64,000 bases of DNA from Amorphus orientalis (GTDB lineage Bacteria; Pseudomonadota; Alphaproteobacteria; Rhizobiales; Amorphaceae), in NCBI RefSeq assembly GCF_030814015.1, contig NZ_JAUSUL010000002.1:992001-1056000 (forward strand), read 5' to 3'. The stretch's first letter is position 1; the number at the start of each line of letters is the position of its first letter. Positions 9,283 to 18,733 of this stretch are shown one piece after another. The notes beneath the pieces are model-generated. The model was not told where the DNA came from, did no database searches, and saw only the letters and a program-made list of their open reading frames with translations. Both the position numbers and the translations under genes were made by a program.

Positions 9283-10389
9283 TCAGGCGCTTACGGCGCC
9301 TTTTTCAATTTCGGCCGAAAGCGCCGGCTGACGGTTTTCCGCCACCGTCCGCCGTGCGTGCACCACGGCAGCCCACAGCAGGAGCGCCGCCGTCAGCTGA
9401 TGGGCGAGCGCCAGCATCAGAGGCACGACGAGAACCACCGTGGCGATCCCGATCACCGCCTGGACGATGACGAACCCGAACAGCAATCCGGCGCGACTGC
9501 TCACCGCGGAGCGGCCCGCGGTACGTGCAGCAACGAGCCATTGAACGGCGGCGAAAACGACGATCGCATACCCCATCATGCGGTGGTCGAACTGCACGGT
9601 CAGGCGGTTCTCGAACGCGTTGATCCACCAGGGACTCTCGAAGAAGAGCCCTGACGGGATCAGCCGGCCGTCCATCAGCGGCCAGGTGTTGTAGACCATG
9701 CCCGCATCGAGCCCTGCGAGCAGGCCGCCCAGGAAGATCTGGACCACGATCAGGGCGAGGAAGCCCCACGCCATCCATCTGGTCCGGTCGGGTGCCGGTG
9801 TTCGAACCCCGTGCCTGTGCAGCTTGAGACCTTCTGCGGTCCAGACGATCGCCGCCAGGATGAGGCAGGCCAGCGTCAGATGGGTCGCGAGCCGGTACTG
9901 GCTGACGTCGACCCGGTCGACCAGGCCCGATGCCACCATCCACCAGCCGACGGCGCCCTGCAGTCCACCCAGCAGGAAAAGCCCCACGAGCCGCGGCTTG
10001 AGCCAGCCCGGCACCTGGCCGCGCGCCCAGAACACCACCATCGGCAGGAAGAACGCGATGCCGATGAACCGGCCCAGAAAGCGATGCGCCCATTCCCACC
10101 AGAAGATCGCCTTGAACTCCGAGAGGCTCATCCCCTTGTTGATGAGCTGGTATTCCGGAATCTGGCGGTACTTCTCGAATTCCTCGTGCCACTCCGCGGC
10201 GCTCAGCGGCGGGATCACCCCGTGGATCGGCTTCCATTCGGTGATGGAGAGGCCGGAATCGGTCAGCCGCGTCGCGCCGCCCACCACGATCATGGCGACG
10301 ATCAGCGCCGCCACGCACAGAAGCCAGGTGCGGATGGCGGGAAGCGCGGATTCTGTGTGGGCGGCGGACGGTGTGTTTGGCATCTGCAT
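9283..10389 (-). CDS. ctaA: heme A synthase (Cox15/CtaA type)
   Basis: The 368-residue membrane protein oxidises the C8 methyl of heme O to make heme A for cytochrome aa3 oxidase. Family blocks are GGATRLTDSGLSITEWKPI near residues 33-51, WEWAHRFLGRFIGIAFF with a heme-ligand His, and the later FDHRMMGYAIVV and LALAHQLTAALLLW segments with two more ligand His. Eight hydrophobic helices are expected and seen. ATG 10389 (MQM) or ATG 10383 are both possible; a longer N-terminal reading has no support. It converges on metY and is divergent from the DUF2842 gene at 10510. Confidence 0.93.
   Translation of the reverse strand: MQMPNTPSAAHTESALPAIRTWLLCVAALIVAMIVVGGATRLTDSGLSITEWKPIHGVIPPLSAAEWHEEFEKYRQIPEYQLINKGMSLSEFKAIFWWEWAHRFLGRFIGIAFFLPMVVFWARGQVPGWLKPRLVGLFLLGGLQGAVGWWMVASGLVDRVDVSQYRLATHLTLACLILAAIVWTAEGLKLHRHGVRTPAPDRTRWMAWGFLALIVVQIFLGGLLAGLDAGMVYNTWPLMDGRLIPSGLFFESPWWINAFENRLTVQFDHRMMGYAIVVFAAVQWLVAARTAGRSAVSSRAGLLFGFVIVQAVIGIATVVLVVPLMLALAHQLTAALLLWAAVVHARRTVAENRQPALSAEIEKGAVSA
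9285..9305 (+). terminator. metY terminator overlapping the 3' end of ctaA
   Basis: AGGCGC (9285-9290) pairs with GCGCCT (9296-9301) over a five-base loop and is followed by four more Ts on the plus strand, giving a compact intrinsic terminator for metY. The same bases encode the last residues of the convergent heme A synthase. Confidence 0.6.
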
Positions 10390-10509
10390 CCGACTCGTGG
10401 AAATCGTCGCCGGCAGATATAGATCATCCTGCCGGGCATGACTGCGGCTTCGCACCCGGATGCGGCCAGCGGACGCAGCCCCCGGCCTCGTTTCGGATCA
10501 AGGAGACCC

Positions 10510-10719
10510 ATGAGCCAGAATCTGCGCAAGCTGATCGGAACGATCACGATGGCGGTGTTCGTGATCGTCTACGCCCTGTTCGCGATGCTGATCGGCGCGA
10601 CCATGTTCGCCCAGTCGGCCACGTGGGCCCAGACGATCTACTACGCCATTGCAGGGCTGGTCTGGGTGATCCCGGCCGGGCTGCTGATCCGCTGGATGGC
10701 CCGGCCCGACCCGTCCTGA
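10510..10719 (+). CDS. DUF2842 small membrane protein
   Basis: The 69-residue product has two transmembrane helices (about residues 8-32 and 41-62) separated by a short polar loop, ending in RWMARPDPS. AAGGAG precedes ATG 10510. The size, two-helix layout and position beside ctaA match the DUF2842 family common in Hyphomicrobiales. No function is established; the neighbourhood hints at a link with the respiratory chain but that is inference only. Confidence 0.82.
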   Translation: MSQNLRKLIGTITMAVFVIVYALFAMLIGATMFAQSATWAQTIYYAIAGLVWVIPAGLLIRWMARPDPS

Positions 10720-10734
10720 AGAGCCGGGCTCCGT

Positions 10735-12093
10735 TCAGATGCGGGTCTTGTTGCGCTCCAGCGGGCACAGAAGCGCGTCGGCCACCCCGGCCGCCGTCAA
10801 CGTGTCCAGACGCGGCCAGATTCGCGCGTCGGATCGATGCGCCACGATGAGCGCCACCGCACCGCGATAGATCGCCGCCTCGACCGGATCGGCATCTGTC
10901 TGCTCGTCGCTGATCACGATCACCAGATCGTAGGTCGATTCCAGCGCCGCCAAGACGTCCGGCACCGTCTCTTCCGTGCCGGCCTCCCGGCTGAAGCCCC
11001 GTCCCATGAAATGGACGCCTGACGATGCCTCGCGCACGATGACCGCGTCGCACTGGACGAGGCCGGCGGCGAGATCGCGGAACCCCGCCCGTACGGTATC
11101 CTGGGCTCCGGCAAGGTCGTCGGCCAGATCGATGACCAGAGCGCGCCCCCCGTTCCGCGCCACCATTCCGGCCAGTTCGCTGGCAAGCTGGCGGCGGCCG
11201 GCCTTGGCGCCCGTCAGGACGAGACGCTGAGACGCTTCTTCACGATTTTCAAGCGCCGTCCAGACGGCGTTCGCCAACGCACGGCTGCGCTTGTCTTCCC
11301 CGGGATAGAGCGGAAACGCGGAGGCGGCCGGGCTGCGCCGCGCGACCACCCAGGACGTCCCCTTCGCGGGAAGCGATGCGGTGACGGGCATGGAAGGCGA
11401 TCCGGCCGGAAGCGGTCGCGGCGCGCGCCTGCCGGCGAAAGCAGCACCGACTGCCGTACCGGCGAAGAGGCCCGCCAGACACAGGGTGAGATCGTCGAAG
11501 CGGCTGACCTGCTCGACGCTATGCGCCGTCTGCCGGATCGACAGGCCGGCACCGGTCAGCCCTTCCAGACGCGAGGACAGGTCGCCGGCAAACGCGCCGG
11601 CGGCATCCGCGGCGATCGTCGGATCCCGGGCCACGACGGTGATCACCAGACGGCGGTCGCCGGTCGCGGCAACGGACAGCCGCCGCGAAAGACCGTCGAC
11701 AAGACGCTCGTCCGACGAGAGCGCCGGCGAGATGAACAGGCTGCCGAGCCGGGCCACCGGATCGATCGGACCGGGCGCCGGCAAGGCAGCGTGAAGACGG
11801 TCGAGGCTGTGCCGGCGGGCGAGCGTCGCCAGCGCCGCGCGCTGAAGGATTTCCGACTGGACGAGCGGCGCGATCGCCCCGGCATCCAGCCCCTTGCGCA
11901 CGTCGGGACCGAGCCAGAGACCGACCTCGGCGCGATGCTCGGCCGGAGCAGCGAAGGCGGCGATGACGCTGAAGAGCAATGCGACGCCGAGACCGCTCAT
12001 GCACAGCGCCCAGAGGCGCGGCATCTGGCGGCGCGCGGAAGCTCCCGGCGAATCGGTGGATTGATCGAGTGCTGATGACGGACGGCTACGCAT
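10735..12093 (-). CDS. Wzz/CpsD-like polysaccharide co-polymerase with degenerate P-loop
   Basis: The 452-residue protein has two membrane helices (about 30-48 and 202-221) bracketing a periplasmic domain, then a cytosolic domain from about 268. That layout is the Wzz plus tyrosine-kinase architecture of exopolysaccharide co-polymerases (ExoP, Wzc). The cytosolic part keeps the fold pattern (LVLTGAKAGRRQLASELAG, 291-309; RALVIDLADD, 317-326; YDLVIVISDE, 388-397) but the Walker A Gly-Lys-Thr/Ser is replaced by Ala-Gly-Arg-Arg and no C-terminal tyrosine cluster exists. Kinase activity is therefore unlikely. Start ATG 12093 has a GGGAGA site upstream. The ligase-like gene at 12474 lies divergent beyond tRNA-Pro. 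Confidence 0.72.
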   Translation of the reverse strand: MRSRPSSALDQSTDSPGASARRQMPRLWALCMSGLGVALLFSVIAAFAAPAEHRAEVGLWLGPDVRKGLDAGAIAPLVQSEILQRAALATLARRHSLDRLHAALPAPGPIDPVARLGSLFISPALSSDERLVDGLSRRLSVAATGDRRLVITVVARDPTIAADAAGAFAGDLSSRLEGLTGAGLSIRQTAHSVEQVSRFDDLTLCLAGLFAGTAVGAAFAGRRAPRPLPAGSPSMPVTASLPAKGTSWVVARRSPAASAFPLYPGEDKRSRALANAVWTALENREEASQRLVLTGAKAGRRQLASELAGMVARNGGRALVIDLADDLAGAQDTVRAGFRDLAAGLVQCDAVIVREASSGVHFMGRGFSREAGTEETVPDVLAALESTYDLVIVISDEQTDADPVEAAIYRGAVALIVAHRSDARIWPRLDTLTAAGVADALLCPLERNKTRI

Positions 12094-12216
12094 GTCGCTT
12101 GTCTCCCTCCAGTCATCGACTGTGGAGCAAAAGCGTAAGACTCCCGTTAATGCGGCCCGGCAAACCCGACCGACCGGCCGATCCGCACGTTCGGTGACCA
12201 ATCTTCCGTTTGTCGC

Positions 12217-12245
12217 TTGAACCCGCGCCCCCAAACAGATACCTA
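12217..12245 (+). promoter_or_regulatory. likely promoter of tRNA-Pro
   Basis: TTGAAC (12217-12222), a 17-base spacer and TACCTA (12240-12245) lie immediately before the tRNA gene, placing the start site within a few bases of the mature 5' end. Position and spacing fit a sigma-70 promoter. Confidence 0.5.
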
Positions 12246-12257
12246 CCGGGACACTGT

Positions 12258-12334
12258 CGGAGCGTAGCGCAGCCTGGTAGCGCGCCTGCATGGGGCGCAG
12301 GAGGTCGTGGGTTCGAGTCCCGCCGCTCCGACCA
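12258..12334 (+). tRNA. tRNA-Pro (anticodon GGG)
   Basis: The 77-base gene folds into a full cloverleaf: acceptor CGGAGCG (12258-12264) with CGCTCCG (12324-12330), D stem GCGC/GCGC, anticodon stem CCTGC/GCAGG around loop ATGGGGC giving anticodon GGG, T stem GTGGG/CCCGC with loop TTCGAGT. The discriminator A and encoded CCA (12332-12334) are present. It reads CCC and CCU codons. It stands alone between two polysaccharide genes; no attachment-site duplication was noticed nearby. Confidence 0.97.
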
Positions 12335-12473
12335 CTCTCCCCCATTTCCATTCCGGTCCCCCCGGAAATAGGCTTTGGCGTTTGCCGGTCGCCGGTCTGC
12401 AATTTCATCGAGAGCCGAAGCGCTCTAGTGTCGTGGACGCCCTCGACGCGCCCTGAAGCTGCGGACCCTGCCG

Positions 12474-13919
12474 GTGACAGCCAGATCCCCGTTCATCTCC
12501 AACCGGACTGCAATTGGCCGACCGCGCAGGCTGGCGCCCCGGCCCGGGCCAAGACCCGCCCTGCGACCCGAGCGACGCCACCAGGCCGCGTCGGCCCGAC
12601 TCGATGTGTTTCTGCGGGGATGCGCGGCCGCGCTGCTGTTTCTGCTGATCGCGAACGAGCTGGTGGGCCTCGACCTGTTCGCGCCGGCACTTAGCCGTTC
12701 CGGCACGGCGGCCGAGGGCGACACCAAGCGTCAGATCATCCTGCTCGGGCTGCTGGCCGGCGCGCTGGTCCTGTGCGTGGCGAAGCCGCGCGCCGCCCTG
12801 CGCACGATCCTGCGCTGCTGGCCGATTGTCCTGGTTCTCGCGTGGATGACGCTGTCGACGCTCTGGTCACAGTTCCCTGCCCTCACGATCCGCCGCTCGC
12901 TGGTCTACGAGATCTATTTCGTGATCGCGATCGCCGCCGTGATCTGGCTTCCGGCCGAGACGTTCCTCAAGACGCTGACCGCCGCATTCGCCGCGATCCT
13001 TGTCCTGAACATCGTCTACACGATCCTGTTTCCCGGCCGCGCGTTCACCGAGCTCGGTCTGTCCGGTATTCATCTGCACAAGAACATCGCCGGCGCGGTG
13101 GCCCTCGTCGGCATCGTTCTGCTTGCCGGCTATGCCGCCTGGGCGCGTGGTCCGATGCGCGCGGCAGCCGTGGCCCTGGCGATCGCCGGGGTCGGCTTCC
13201 TTCTCCTCACCCAGTCGAAGAACGCGATCGGCTTCTTCTTCGTGATCGTGGTGGCGGTCCTGCCGGCGCTGGTGATGATGCGCGCGGGCCGGCATTCCGG
13301 CGCCCTCGTCTTTGCCGCGATCGCCGCTCTGGGCGGACTGGTTCTCATGGTCAGCGGGATCTTCGGCTGGTCGTTCACCCAGTGGATCGGGCTCGCAACT
13401 GGAGACGCCACCTTCACCGGGCGAACCGATCTGTGGTCTGCGGCCATCGACTACATCTCCGAAAGTCCGCTGCTCGGCCGCGGGTTCGGCGCCCACTGGT
13501 CGGTGCCGCCGGAAGCCCACCCGCTTCTGGACAAGCGCGGCTGGTGGTCGGGGCTCTACGAGCTCACGATCCGCTACAACCAGTCCCACAACGGATATCT
13601 CGATATCGTCGTCCAGATGGGCGCGATCGGCGCCGCGCTCATCCTGATCTATCTCGCCGATCTCACGCTGTCGCTGGCGCGCCTGTTTGCGCTGACGCCG
13701 CGCACCCCGAGGGCGAGCGCGCCCGTCTACACGGTCGCCACCGCCATCCTCGGCATCCTGATGATGAACCTTCTGGAAAGTTCGCTGTTCTTTCCGTCGG
13801 CCCCGACCGGACTGGTGCTGCTGCTCCTGTCCGTCCTGGTCATCGAATGGCAGCGCCGTCTGGTCGCGGCCCGGTTCGGCCACAGACCCGCTCCGTCCGG
13901 TCGGCGCCCCTATCTGTGA
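12474..13919 (+). CDS. O-antigen ligase / ExoQ-like polysaccharide polymerase family protein
   Basis: The 481-residue membrane protein has about eleven hydrophobic helices and the Wzy_C type signature in its large periplasmic loop: TGRTDLWSAAIDYISESPLL then GRGFGAHW, followed by SHNGYLDIVVQMGAIGAAL. This resembles ExoQ-type exopolysaccharide polymerases and O-antigen ligases; the two cannot be told apart here. The start is taken as GTG 12474 with no clear ribosome site, so the true N-terminus may lie downstream; the first 40 residues are basic and proline-rich. Proximity to the Wzz-like gene suggests they act in one polymer pathway. Confidence 0.8.
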   Translation: MTARSPFISNRTAIGRPRRLAPRPGPRPALRPERRHQAASARLDVFLRGCAAALLFLLIANELVGLDLFAPALSRSGTAAEGDTKRQIILLGLLAGALVLCVAKPRAALRTILRCWPIVLVLAWMTLSTLWSQFPALTIRRSLVYEIYFVIAIAAVIWLPAETFLKTLTAAFAAILVLNIVYTILFPGRAFTELGLSGIHLHKNIAGAVALVGIVLLAGYAAWARGPMRAAAVALAIAGVGFLLLTQSKNAIGFFFVIVVAVLPALVMMRAGRHSGALVFAAIAALGGLVLMVSGIFGWSFTQWIGLATGDATFTGRTDLWSAAIDYISESPLLGRGFGAHWSVPPEAHPLLDKRGWWSGLYELTIRYNQSHNGYLDIVVQMGAIGAALILIYLADLTLSLARLFALTPRTPRASAPVYTVATAILGILMMNLLESSLFFPSAPTGLVLLLLSVLVIEWQRRLVAARFGHRPAPSGRRPYL

Positions 13920-13937
13920 CGCCGGACGACCCGGCCT

Positions 13938-14822
13938 CTACCGGGTGCGGTCGAGGAGCCGCTTGCACTCCAGAAGCTCGAACAGGGCCGCCTGGAGGTC
14001 GCGCACGTCCTCTCGCGACAGGCTGGCATCGCCCGCCTTTGCCGACGGCTCCCGTTTCAGCCGATCGAACAGGCGGAAGCCACCCGAGTGTCCCTCGCCT
14101 TCGTGGCTGGGCAGTTCGTCCTCCGGAAGGATCCCCGGCGGCAGCGGATCGTCCCCCTCGAATGCCGGCGGCTCTGCCTCTTCCTCAGTCTCGGGCCAGT
14201 CCGGCGCCTCTCGGGATGGCCCCCGGCCGGGCGCGGAGACCCGAGGCGAGGGCTTCGGCTCATAGGCGTCGGCCTCGTCGTCCTCGGCGGGCGCAGGTCG
14301 GCGGCGGTTCGCCGGCTTGCGCCGCACTGCCGCCTCGAAGTCCTCCTCGGCGGGCTTCAGGGACGGAGCGCGGGACGCATAGTCCTCGCGGCCCGTCTGG
14401 GCGTCGTGCGGGTCGTCTGGAAACGGAAAGAACGCCTGCGCGTCCATCGCCGCGTCGTCCTCGTGATGGCGCGCGGGCTTGAGCCGCGGCGGCGGCGCTT
14501 CCGGCTCGCCGAAGACGTCGCTGTCGCCGCGTCCGATCGCAGCCACGTGGCGGGGCCCCTGCTCGCGCAGCACCTTCTGGACGCCGCGGATCGTCAGTCC
14601 TTCGCTATAGAGGAGATGGCGGATACCGCGAAGCAGCTCGATGTCCTGGGGACGATAGAACCGGCGGCCGCCGGCGCGCTTCATCGGCTTGACCTGGCCG
14701 AACCGGGTTTCCCAGAAGCGCAGGACGTGCTGGGGCAGCTCCAGTTCGGCTGCGACTTCGCTGATCGTCCGGTAGGCTTCGGGCCCCTTGTTGTCGCCTG
14801 ACGGGGTCGAGGACTGAGCCAT
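13938..14822 (-). CDS. MerR-family transcriptional regulator
   Basis: The 294-residue protein has a MerR DNA-binding domain at residues 18-86 ([40 protein letters not shown], then the second helix pair to VQKVLREQG). The rest is a long charged, proline-rich, probably disordered region followed by a short C-terminal helix (residues about 268-292). There is no metal or ligand-binding Cys pattern. It follows ihfA by 18 bases on the same strand, an arrangement common in Hyphomicrobiales, so it is probably in the ihfA transcript. Targets are unknown. Confidence 0.85.
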   Translation of the reverse strand: MAQSSTPSGDNKGPEAYRTISEVAAELELPQHVLRFWETRFGQVKPMKRAGGRRFYRPQDIELLRGIRHLLYSEGLTIRGVQKVLREQGPRHVAAIGRGDSDVFGEPEAPPPRLKPARHHEDDAAMDAQAFFPFPDDPHDAQTGREDYASRAPSLKPAEEDFEAAVRRKPANRRRPAPAEDDEADAYEPKPSPRVSAPGRGPSREAPDWPETEEEAEPPAFEGDDPLPPGILPEDELPSHEGEGHSGGFRLFDRLKREPSAKAGDASLSREDVRDLQAALFELLECKRLLDRTR

Positions 14823-14840
14823 CAGCGCCCCCCGCTCAGC

Positions 14841-15161
14841 TTAGTCGCCGGGTCCGGCCTCCGGAGAGAGTGCATCGTTGATCTTCTTCTTCAAGACATT
14901 GGACGGCTTGAAGACGAGGACACGCCGCGGCGCGATCGGCACTTCCTCACCCGTCTTCGGATTGCGCCCGATTCGCTCGCCCTTGTCACGAACGGCGAAC
15001 GTACCGAAGGAAGACAGCTTGACGGTCTCGCCGTCGACAAGCGTCTGGGCGACCTCCTTGAGGACCATCTCCACCAGTTCCGCCGACTCCGTTCGGGAGA
15101 GACCGACCTTCTGGTAGACAGCCTCACACAGGTCCGCCCGGGTCACGGTCCGTCCCGTCAT
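14841..15161 (-). CDS. ihfA: integration host factor subunit alpha
   Basis: The product from ATG 15161 is 106 residues. It has the HU/IHF fold: N-terminal helices [20 protein letters not shown], then [20 protein letters not shown] with the DNA-bending arm [17 protein letters not shown] and FKPS motif. GAGGAGG is positioned ideally before the start. A separate promoter is likely at 15221-15249. IHF alpha pairs with IhfB (not in this window) to bend DNA at recombination sites and sigma-54 promoters. Confidence 0.95.
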   Translation of the reverse strand: MTGRTVTRADLCEAVYQKVGLSRTESAELVEMVLKEVAQTLVDGETVKLSSFGTFAVRDKGERIGRNPKTGEEVPIAPRRVLVFKPSNVLKKKINDALSPEAGPGD

Positions 15162-15220
15162 GAGCCTCCTCACCGATCTGGATGGTCGGCATCCGAACCG
15201 GTCGCCGACAGACCATACCA

Positions 15221-15249
15221 ACGCTATTGCGCCGCGACCGCCGGGTCAA
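15221..15249 (-). promoter_or_regulatory. likely ihfA promoter
   Basis: On the minus strand TTGACC (15249-15244) and TAGCGT (15226-15221) are spaced by 17 bases, about 60 bases before the ihfA start. It lies in the 143-base gap after fabH, indicating that ihfA need not depend on the plsX-fabH transcript. Confidence 0.45.
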
Positions 15250-15304
15250 TGCGCAAGTCCATGGGATCGGGATATAAACCCGGTTTGCAGCGATTATTCT
15301 TAGG

Positions 15305-16282
15305 CTACCAGCGCAACAGGGTGGCGCCCCAGGTGAAGCCGCCGCCCATTGCCTCCAGCAGAACCAGATCGCCGCGCTTCACGCGCCCGTCCTTCACCGC
15401 CACGTCGAGCGCCAGCGGGATCGACGCGGCCGACGTGTTGCCGTGCCGATCCACCGTCGACACGACCTTCTCTTCCGCGATGCCCAGCTTGCGGGCTGAC
15501 GCGTCGATGATGCGCTTGTTGGCCTGGTGGGGAATGAACCAGTCGATGTCGTCGGCCGACACCTGCGCCTGGTCGAAGACGGCTTCGATCACGTCGGTGA
15601 TCATGGCGACGGCGTACTTGAAGACCTCGCGGCCCTGCATGCGAAGGTGCCCGACCGTCTGGGTCGACGACGGCCCCCCGTCCACGAACAGCTTTTCCTT
15701 GTGGCGTCCGTCAGAGCGCAGTTTGGTGGCGAGCACGCCGCGATCGTCGACGGTGCCCTCCCCGGTCTGGGCTTCCAGGATCATGGCACCGGCGCCGTCC
15801 CCGAACAGGACGCACGTCGTCCGATCCTCCCAGTCGAGGATGCGGGAGAAAGTCTCCGCGCCGATCACCAGGGCGCGCTTGGCCAGACCGTTCTTCAGGT
15901 AGGCATCGGCCGTGGTGGTCGCGAACACGAAACCCGAACAGACCGCCTGGAGATCGAACGCCACGCCGCTGGTCAGGCCGAGCCGTTCCTGGATGGTGAC
16001 GGCCGTCGCGGGAAAGGTGTTGTCCGGAGTGGCCGTCGCCAGCACGATCAGATCGATCGTCCCCACGTCGATGCCGGCATCGGCGATCGCGCGCTGCGCG
16101 GCCTTGAGGCCCAGATCGGCCGTGGTCTGGCCGGGCGCTGCGATCCGTCGTTCGCGAATTCCGGTTCTCTGAAGGATCCACTCGTCGGACGTGTCGACCA
16201 TTTCGGCGAGATCGGCGTTGGTCAGGACACGATCGGGAAGCGCACTCCCGCACCCAAGAACAACTGCGCGGGTTACGCTCAC
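15305..16282 (-). CDS. fabH: 3-oxoacyl-ACP synthase III
   Basis: The 325-residue enzyme condenses acetyl-CoA with malonyl-ACP to start fatty acid synthesis. The catalytic triad is complete: Cys115 in AVCSGF, His252 in PHQANKRI, Asn282 in GNTSAAS. Length is normal. It begins with GTG 16282, which overlaps the TGA of plsX by four bases (GTGA), so translation is coupled to plsX. Confidence 0.96.
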   Translation of the reverse strand: MSVTRAVVLGCGSALPDRVLTNADLAEMVDTSDEWILQRTGIRERRIAAPGQTTADLGLKAAQRAIADAGIDVGTIDLIVLATATPDNTFPATAVTIQERLGLTSGVAFDLQAVCSGFVFATTTADAYLKNGLAKRALVIGAETFSRILDWEDRTTCVLFGDGAGAMILEAQTGEGTVDDRGVLATKLRSDGRHKEKLFVDGGPSSTQTVGHLRMQGREVFKYAVAMITDVIEAVFDQAQVSADDIDWFIPHQANKRIIDASARKLGIAEEKVVSTVDRHGNTSAASIPLALDVAVKDGRVKRGDLVLLEAMGGGFTWGATLLRW

Positions 16283-17346
16283 TTAGCCGCCTCCTTTCCC
16301 TCATCCGCTCGTTCTGCCGCGCCGGAGGCCTGGTAGGCCTCCAGATCCGACGCGATCCTGCTCATCAGATCGTTGCGCACCATGTCGTATGCAAGCTCGA
16401 CGGCGGCGGCGAAGCCCTCCGCGTCGGTGCCGCCGTGGCTCTTGATGACAAGGCCGTTCAACCCGAGAAAGACGCCGCCGTTGACCTTGCGCGGATCCAT
16501 CTTCTCCTTCAGCCGGTCGAAGGCCGGCTTGGCGAGAAGATAGCCCAGCTGGGCCTGCAGTGTCCGGCTCATGGCAGCGCGGAGATACTCCGAAATCTGC
16601 CGGGCGGTTCCTTCCGCCGTCTTCAGGGCGATGTTGCCGGAAAACCCTTCGGTGACCGCCACGTCCACGGTGCCGCGGCCGAGATCGTTGCCCTCGATGA
16701 AGCCGAAATAATCGATGGACTCCAGGTCTGCCGCGCGCAGCATCCGGCCCGCCGCCTTGATCTCCTCGAGCCCCTTCACCTCTTCCACGCCGACGTTCAG
16801 GAGACCGACGGTCGGCCGCTCGATCCCGAACACGGCGCGGGCCATGGCGCCGCCCAGGATGGCGTAGCCGGTCAGCTGCTCCGCTTCCGCACCGATGGTC
16901 GCGCCCACGTCCAGGACGATCGATTCCCCGCGGATCGTCGGCCAGATCGCCGCGATGGCGGGACGCTCCACGCCCGGCATCGTCCTGAGGCAGAACTTGG
17001 CCATCGCCATCAGGGCGCCGGTGTTGCCCGCCGAGACGACGGCGCCGGCGGTTCCGTCCTTGCCGGCCTCCAGCGCGCGCCACATGCTGGACTTCCAGCG
17101 TCCCTGGCGAAGTGCCTGGCTCGGCTTGTCGTCCATCTGCACCGCGACCTCGCAATGATGCAGACGGCTTGCCTCCTTCACCCGGGGGCACTTGTCCAGG
17201 ATCGGCGCGACGCGGGCTTCGTCGCCGAAGATCTCGTAGCGGATGTCGGGATAGCGCTCGAGGCCGATCTCGGCGCCGGGGATGACCACCTCGGGTCCCC
17301 CATCGCCGCCCATGGCATCGAGCGAGAGCGTGACGGTCTTCGCCAT
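16279..17346 (-). CDS. plsX: phosphate acyltransferase PlsX
   Basis: The 355-residue protein converts acyl-ACP to acyl phosphate for phosphatidic acid synthesis. Family blocks include [19 protein letters not shown] at the N-terminus, [14 protein letters not shown] near residue 105, NVGVEEVKG and [20 protein letters not shown]. Length is standard. It is first in a plsX-fabH unit and preceded by a gap of about 300 bases that separates it from the DUF177 gene. An rpmF gene, often next to DUF177 elsewhere, is not present. Confidence 0.95.
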   Translation of the reverse strand: MAKTVTLSLDAMGGDGGPEVVIPGAEIGLERYPDIRYEIFGDEARVAPILDKCPRVKEASRLHHCEVAVQMDDKPSQALRQGRWKSSMWRALEAGKDGTAGAVVSAGNTGALMAMAKFCLRTMPGVERPAIAAIWPTIRGESIVLDVGATIGAEAEQLTGYAILGGAMARAVFGIERPTVGLLNVGVEEVKGLEEIKAAGRMLRAADLESIDYFGFIEGNDLGRGTVDVAVTEGFSGNIALKTAEGTARQISEYLRAAMSRTLQAQLGYLLAKPAFDRLKEKMDPRKVNGGVFLGLNGLVIKSHGGTDAEGFAAAVELAYDMVRNDLMSRIASDLEAYQASGAAERADEGKEAAK

Positions 17347-17645
17347 ACGGAAACCGGCCTAATTGTGAGCGGGCCTGCACCGGACCGTGGACCCCCTCGA
17401 GACATCGTCAGAGGGATCCGACCATCGTGCAGGCGCATGACTGAAAAGGGCCGACATCACCGCGCTCCTCGTTTCTGGCTGGACGGACAGGCGCCCATTC
17501 TTGCGCTCGCCAGCGTGACCCGAACCGAGACCGAGGGACCGGCGAAACGACGCGGCGATTGAGTGTTGCCGTACCGAGTGGCCGCAGGACAATACTCGTT
17601 TCGTCTCAACGCACAACCACAATCTGGCTGCGGGAAACGGGGCCT
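17347..17645. other. non-coding gap between the DUF177 gene and plsX
   Basis: No supportable gene, RNA or terminator was seen in these 299 bases. It presumably holds the plsX promoter on the minus strand, but no clear -35/-10 pair was found. Confidence 0.5.
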
Positions 17646-18185
17646 TCATTGCCCCCCGCCGCGCTTGAGCCGCTCCAGCACGGCGAACGGCGAAGGCTCC
17701 TCGTCCTCCTCCTCGTCCCCCTCTTCGACCGGATCGAACTGGGCGCCGGGAACCCTGGGATAGGGATCGATGCCGAGCGCGACATGCTCGGCGGCGATGG
17801 CTCCGAGATCGAGCGATTCGCCGTCGAAGAGCTCCGGCGGATCCTCGCCGCCCGGATCGATGTCGATCTCGCCGTTGCCCTTGCGGACCTTCGTTTCCGG
17901 CATGAAGCGGAGATAAAGCTCCTCGGAGATCGTCTGGCGGACCGGCGCCAGCGACACCACGCAGGGCTGGACCACGACCGCCGTGACCGTTCCGGCGACC
18001 GACAGACCGTCGCCCCGCCACGGCTTCACCTCGAAGTCCGCGGCGAGTGATTCGATGCTGGACAGATTGAACGCGGCCGCGAGTGCCTCCCGTTCCTCCG
18101 CATCCGCCTCGAAGGCGACGGTCTGGCCATCGGGCGCGACGTCGGTCACGGAAATCGGTCGGCTGAGCGCAAAGGTCTCTGTCAT
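17646..18185 (-). CDS. DUF177 (YceD-like) protein
   Basis: The 179-residue protein has the DUF177 core, including the Cys-containing PCVVSLAPVRQTISEELYLRF segment near residues 74-94, and a strongly acidic tail (EEGDEEEDEE). In E. coli the YceD family is linked to 23S rRNA maturation and ribosomal protein L32; that role is only transferred here. ATG 18185 overlaps the preceding TGA by four bases (ATGA), so it is coupled to the bc1-assembly chaperone gene. Confidence 0.85.
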   Translation of the reverse strand: MTETFALSRPISVTDVAPDGQTVAFEADAEEREALAAAFNLSSIESLAADFEVKPWRGDGLSVAGTVTAVVVQPCVVSLAPVRQTISEELYLRFMPETKVRKGNGEIDIDPGGEDPPELFDGESLDLGAIAAEHVALGIDPYPRVPGAQFDPVEEGDEEEDEEPSPFAVLERLKRGGGQ

Positions 18186-18733
18186 GCGGGGGATCTCCGC
18201 AGGGTTTGAGAGGGTTCGGGCCAATCGATACGTCCTGACTCGATATCGGATGTTGGCTGCGATGCCAAACGGCTGACCGTCTCGACGGCGTAGGTGGCGA
18301 GCCAGCCGGCCGCTTCCGGCTCGGATCCGTCGGCAAAGACGTTGCGGTCGATGGCGGTCGAAAGGCTCGCCTCATCGCCGGCCGCCAGCCCCGGCCGAAA
18401 TGCATCGAACCGGCCGTAGACCTGCTGGCCGATCTTCTTCATGCGCTTGCCGACCGAGAGATCGCCGACCCCCATCTCCCGCAGGCTGCGGTCCATGTCG
18501 AGGAGAAAGAAGTCGAACAGCGCCTGGGCGGAGGGCGCGATTGTGCCGTCCTCGGCCCGCAACCGCTCGGTGACGAGCACAAGATGAAGTACCACCATCT
18601 CGAAACGTCCTTCGACGGTATCGGCGACGGACCAATCGCGATAAAACACCGGCTGCCGTGCCTGTGCCACGATCGAGGCATAAAGCGGCGCAGCCTTCTC
18701 ACCCTTACGACGATTGAAAAAACCGAGAATCAT
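18182..18733 (-). CDS. ubiquinol-cytochrome c chaperone family protein
   Basis: The 183-residue product from ATG 18733 belongs to the CBP3/Ubiq_cyt_C_chap family: VFYRDWSVADTVEGRFEMVV near residue 30, then VTERLRAEDG and FDFFLLDMDRSLREMGVGDLSVGKRMKKI. Members assist cytochrome b/bc1 assembly. Its start codon overlaps by two bases the start codon of the divergent bamE gene (18732), so each promoter must lie inside the other gene or start assignments must shift. Confidence 0.85.
   Translation of the reverse strand: MILGFFNRRKGEKAAPLYASIVAQARQPVFYRDWSVADTVEGRFEMVVLHLVLVTERLRAEDGTIAPSAQALFDFFLLDMDRSLREMGVGDLSVGKRMKKIGQQVYGRFDAFRPGLAAGDEASLSTAIDRNVFADGSEPEAAGWLATYAVETVSRLASQPTSDIESGRIDWPEPSQTLRRSPA

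Noticed and set aside
9801-9812. tRNA T-loop-like GTTCGAACC inside ctaA
   Set aside because: No matching acceptor, D or anticodon arms around it; it is coding sequence.
12300-12480. Prophage or island insertion at tRNA-Pro
   Set aside because: No integrase gene, no repeated tRNA 3' end and both flanking genes look like native polysaccharide genes.
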